A DNA stretch of 64,000 bases, taken from Caenispirillum salinarum AK4 (GTDB taxonomy: Bacteria > Pseudomonadota > Alphaproteobacteria > Rhodospirillales > Rhodospirillaceae). Positions within the stretch are counted from its first letter, which is position 1. Every line of letters starts with the position of its first letter. The notes under the pieces were generated by a model. It was not told where the DNA came from. It saw nothing but the letters and a program-made list of their open reading frames with translations, and ran no database searches. Location: assembly GCF_000315795.1 (NCBI RefSeq), contig NZ_ANHY01000006.1:310001-374000 (forward strand), written 5' to 3'. The position numbers were made by a program, and so were the translations under genes. Positions 63,068-64,000 of this stretch are shown here, one piece after another.

Positions 63068-64000
63068 ATGAAGCGTCGTGATTTCATTAAGGGTGCCGTT
63101 CCGGCCGCTGCCGGCCTCGCCGCCGCCTCTTCGCTGTCCGCGCCGGCCTATGCCCAGGGCAAGCGCCAGCTGAAGCTGGTGACGACCTGGCCGAAGAACT
63201 TCCCCGGCCTGGGTACCGGCGCGCAGCGCTATGCCGACCGGATCACCGCCATGACCGACGGCACCCTCGAAGTGAAGCTGTTCGCGGCCGGCGAGCTTGT
63301 GCCGCCGTTCGAGTCCTTCGATGCCGTCTCCACCGGCACCGCCGACATGTATCACGGCGCCGAGTACTACTGGCAAGGCAAGAGCCCGGCCTTCAACTTC
63401 TTCGCTGCCGTGCCGTTCGGCCTGACCGCGACCGAAATGAATGCCTGGATCTACCACGGCGGCGGACAGCAGCTGTGGGACGAACTGTCGGCCAAGTTCA
63501 ACATCAAGGCCATGCCCTGCGGCAACACGGGCGTGCAGATGGGCGGCTGGTTCAACAAGGAAATCACCAGCCTGGACGACTTCAAGGGCCTGACCATGCG
63601 CATGCCGGGCCTGGGCGGCGAAGTGCTGCGCAAGATCGGCGCGACCGCCGTGGCGCTGCCGGGCGGCGAAATCTTCCCGGCCCTGCAGTCGGGCGCCATC
63701 GACGCCACCGAGTGGGTCGGTCCCTGGAACGACCTGGCCTTCGGCTTCTACCGCATTGCCAAGTTCTACTACTATCCGGGCTTCCACGAGCCGGGCGCGA
63801 CCCTGTCCACCGGCATCAACCTGGACACCTGGAACGAGCTGACCGAGGGCCAGAAGGCCGTCGTCGAGGCCGCTGCCAAGGCCGAGAACACCTACATGCT
63901 GGCCGAGTTCAACGCGCAGAACGGCAACGCGCTGAACACGCTGGTGAACGAGCACAACGTGCAGCTCAAGAAGTTCCCGGAAGACGTGCTGAAGGCCATC
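63068..64000 (+). CDS. TRAP transporter substrate-binding protein DctP/TakP-like (3'-truncated by window)
   Basis: The frame is open to the window end (311 codons; the family is about 360). The twin-arginine leader is KRRDFIKGAVPAAAG with cleavage near AYAQ, so it is a Tat-exported periplasmic binding protein. Family marks are ITAMTDGTLEVKLFAAGELVPPFE, the ligand Arg in MRMPGLGGEVLRKIG, and AIDATEWVGPWNDLAFGF. The last resembles TakP-type proteins that bind 2-oxoacids with a metal ion. The ATG at 63068 has AGAGGA 7 bases upstream; an in-frame ATG 2 codons earlier is too close to it. Permease genes dctQM are presumably beyond the edge. Confidence 0.9.
   Translation, partial: MKRRDFIKGAVPAAAGLAAASSLSAPAYAQGKRQLKLVTTWPKNFPGLGTGAQRYADRITAMTDGTLEVKLFAAGELVPPFESFDAVSTGTADMYHGAEYYWQGKSPAFNFFAAVPFGLTATEMNAWIYHGGGQQLWDELSAKFNIKAMPCGNTGVQMGGWFNKEITSLDDFKGLTMRMPGLGGEVLRKIGATAVALPGGEIFPALQSGAIDATEWVGPWNDLAFGFYRIAKFYYYPGFHEPGATLSTGINLDTWNELTEGQKAVVEAAAKAENTYMLAEFNAQNGNALNTLVNEHNVQLKKFPEDVLKAI

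Overview
The window is GC-rich DNA from an alphaproteobacterium, most likely of the Rhodospirillales. The pointers are the gene order rpiB-glyA-nrdR-ribD-ribE-ribBX-ribH-nusB-thiL, a MucR/Ros regulator, the hopanoid genes hpnCDE and hpnN, the tatABC-surE-pcm-nlpD string, the arginyl/leucyl transferase Bpt and small lineage-type proteins (DUF4170, DUF6898). I see chromosomal genes only: no rRNA, tRNA, CRISPR array, phage or insertion sequence.

Layout. 0-1.5 kb: tail of an unknown gene, a small membrane protein and an HtpX-like M48 protease. 1.5-8.5 kb: a tetrathionate-reductase-type locus ttrR-ttrBCA (FixJ-type regulator, FeS subunit, NrfD-type anchor, 1038-residue molybdoenzyme), facing a MEDS-domain sensor gene that overlaps a short GAF-like gene. 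8.7-14.7 kb: hopanoid transporter hpnN and a branched-chain amino acid ABC transporter (livGFHM, no binding protein). 14.7-18.8 kb: uvrA behind a LexA-like palindrome, a REP doublet and an M48 lipoprotein. 19-23.3 kb: an MFS transporter, a tandem DUF4170 protein, a rhodanese, trmFO and a small membrane protein. 23.5-28.3 kb: an NDUFAF6-like protein divergent from hpnCDE, then sodB. 28.3-32.8 kb (minus): tatABC-surE-pcm-nlpD. 32.9-43.7 kb (minus): a ferric-type ABC transporter (fbpBC) downstream of the riboflavin/thiamine/one-carbon operon. 44-48.4 kb: mucR, a DUF6898 gene and a valine-degradation operon. 48.6-64 kb: metY-hemB, an outer-membrane barrel, an alpha/beta hydrolase divergent from a GntR regulator plus aldehyde dehydrogenase, penicillin acylase-ilvA, a flavin reductase, motAB, bpt and the start of a TRAP binding protein.

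How the genes connect. The Tat translocase encoded here is the expected export route for TtrA, TtrB and the TRAP binding protein, all of which carry twin-arginine leaders. HpnC, HpnD and HpnE supply squalene for hopanoids and HpnN moves hopanoids to the outer membrane. The isobutyryl-CoA dehydrogenase, HIBYL-CoA hydrolase and 3-hydroxyisobutyrate dehydrogenase are consecutive valine-catabolism steps.

Most of the window is ordinary core genome. The observations I rate highest are an HpnD that has lost the Asp-rich catalytic motifs of its family, a long stem-loop between tatA and tatB, a Gram-positive-style SOS box in front of uvrA, a 17-bp palindrome on the sodB promoter, and a TtrR without a neighbouring sensor kinase but next to a MEDS/GAF pair. 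All coordinates and motifs were read by eye; no database search was run.
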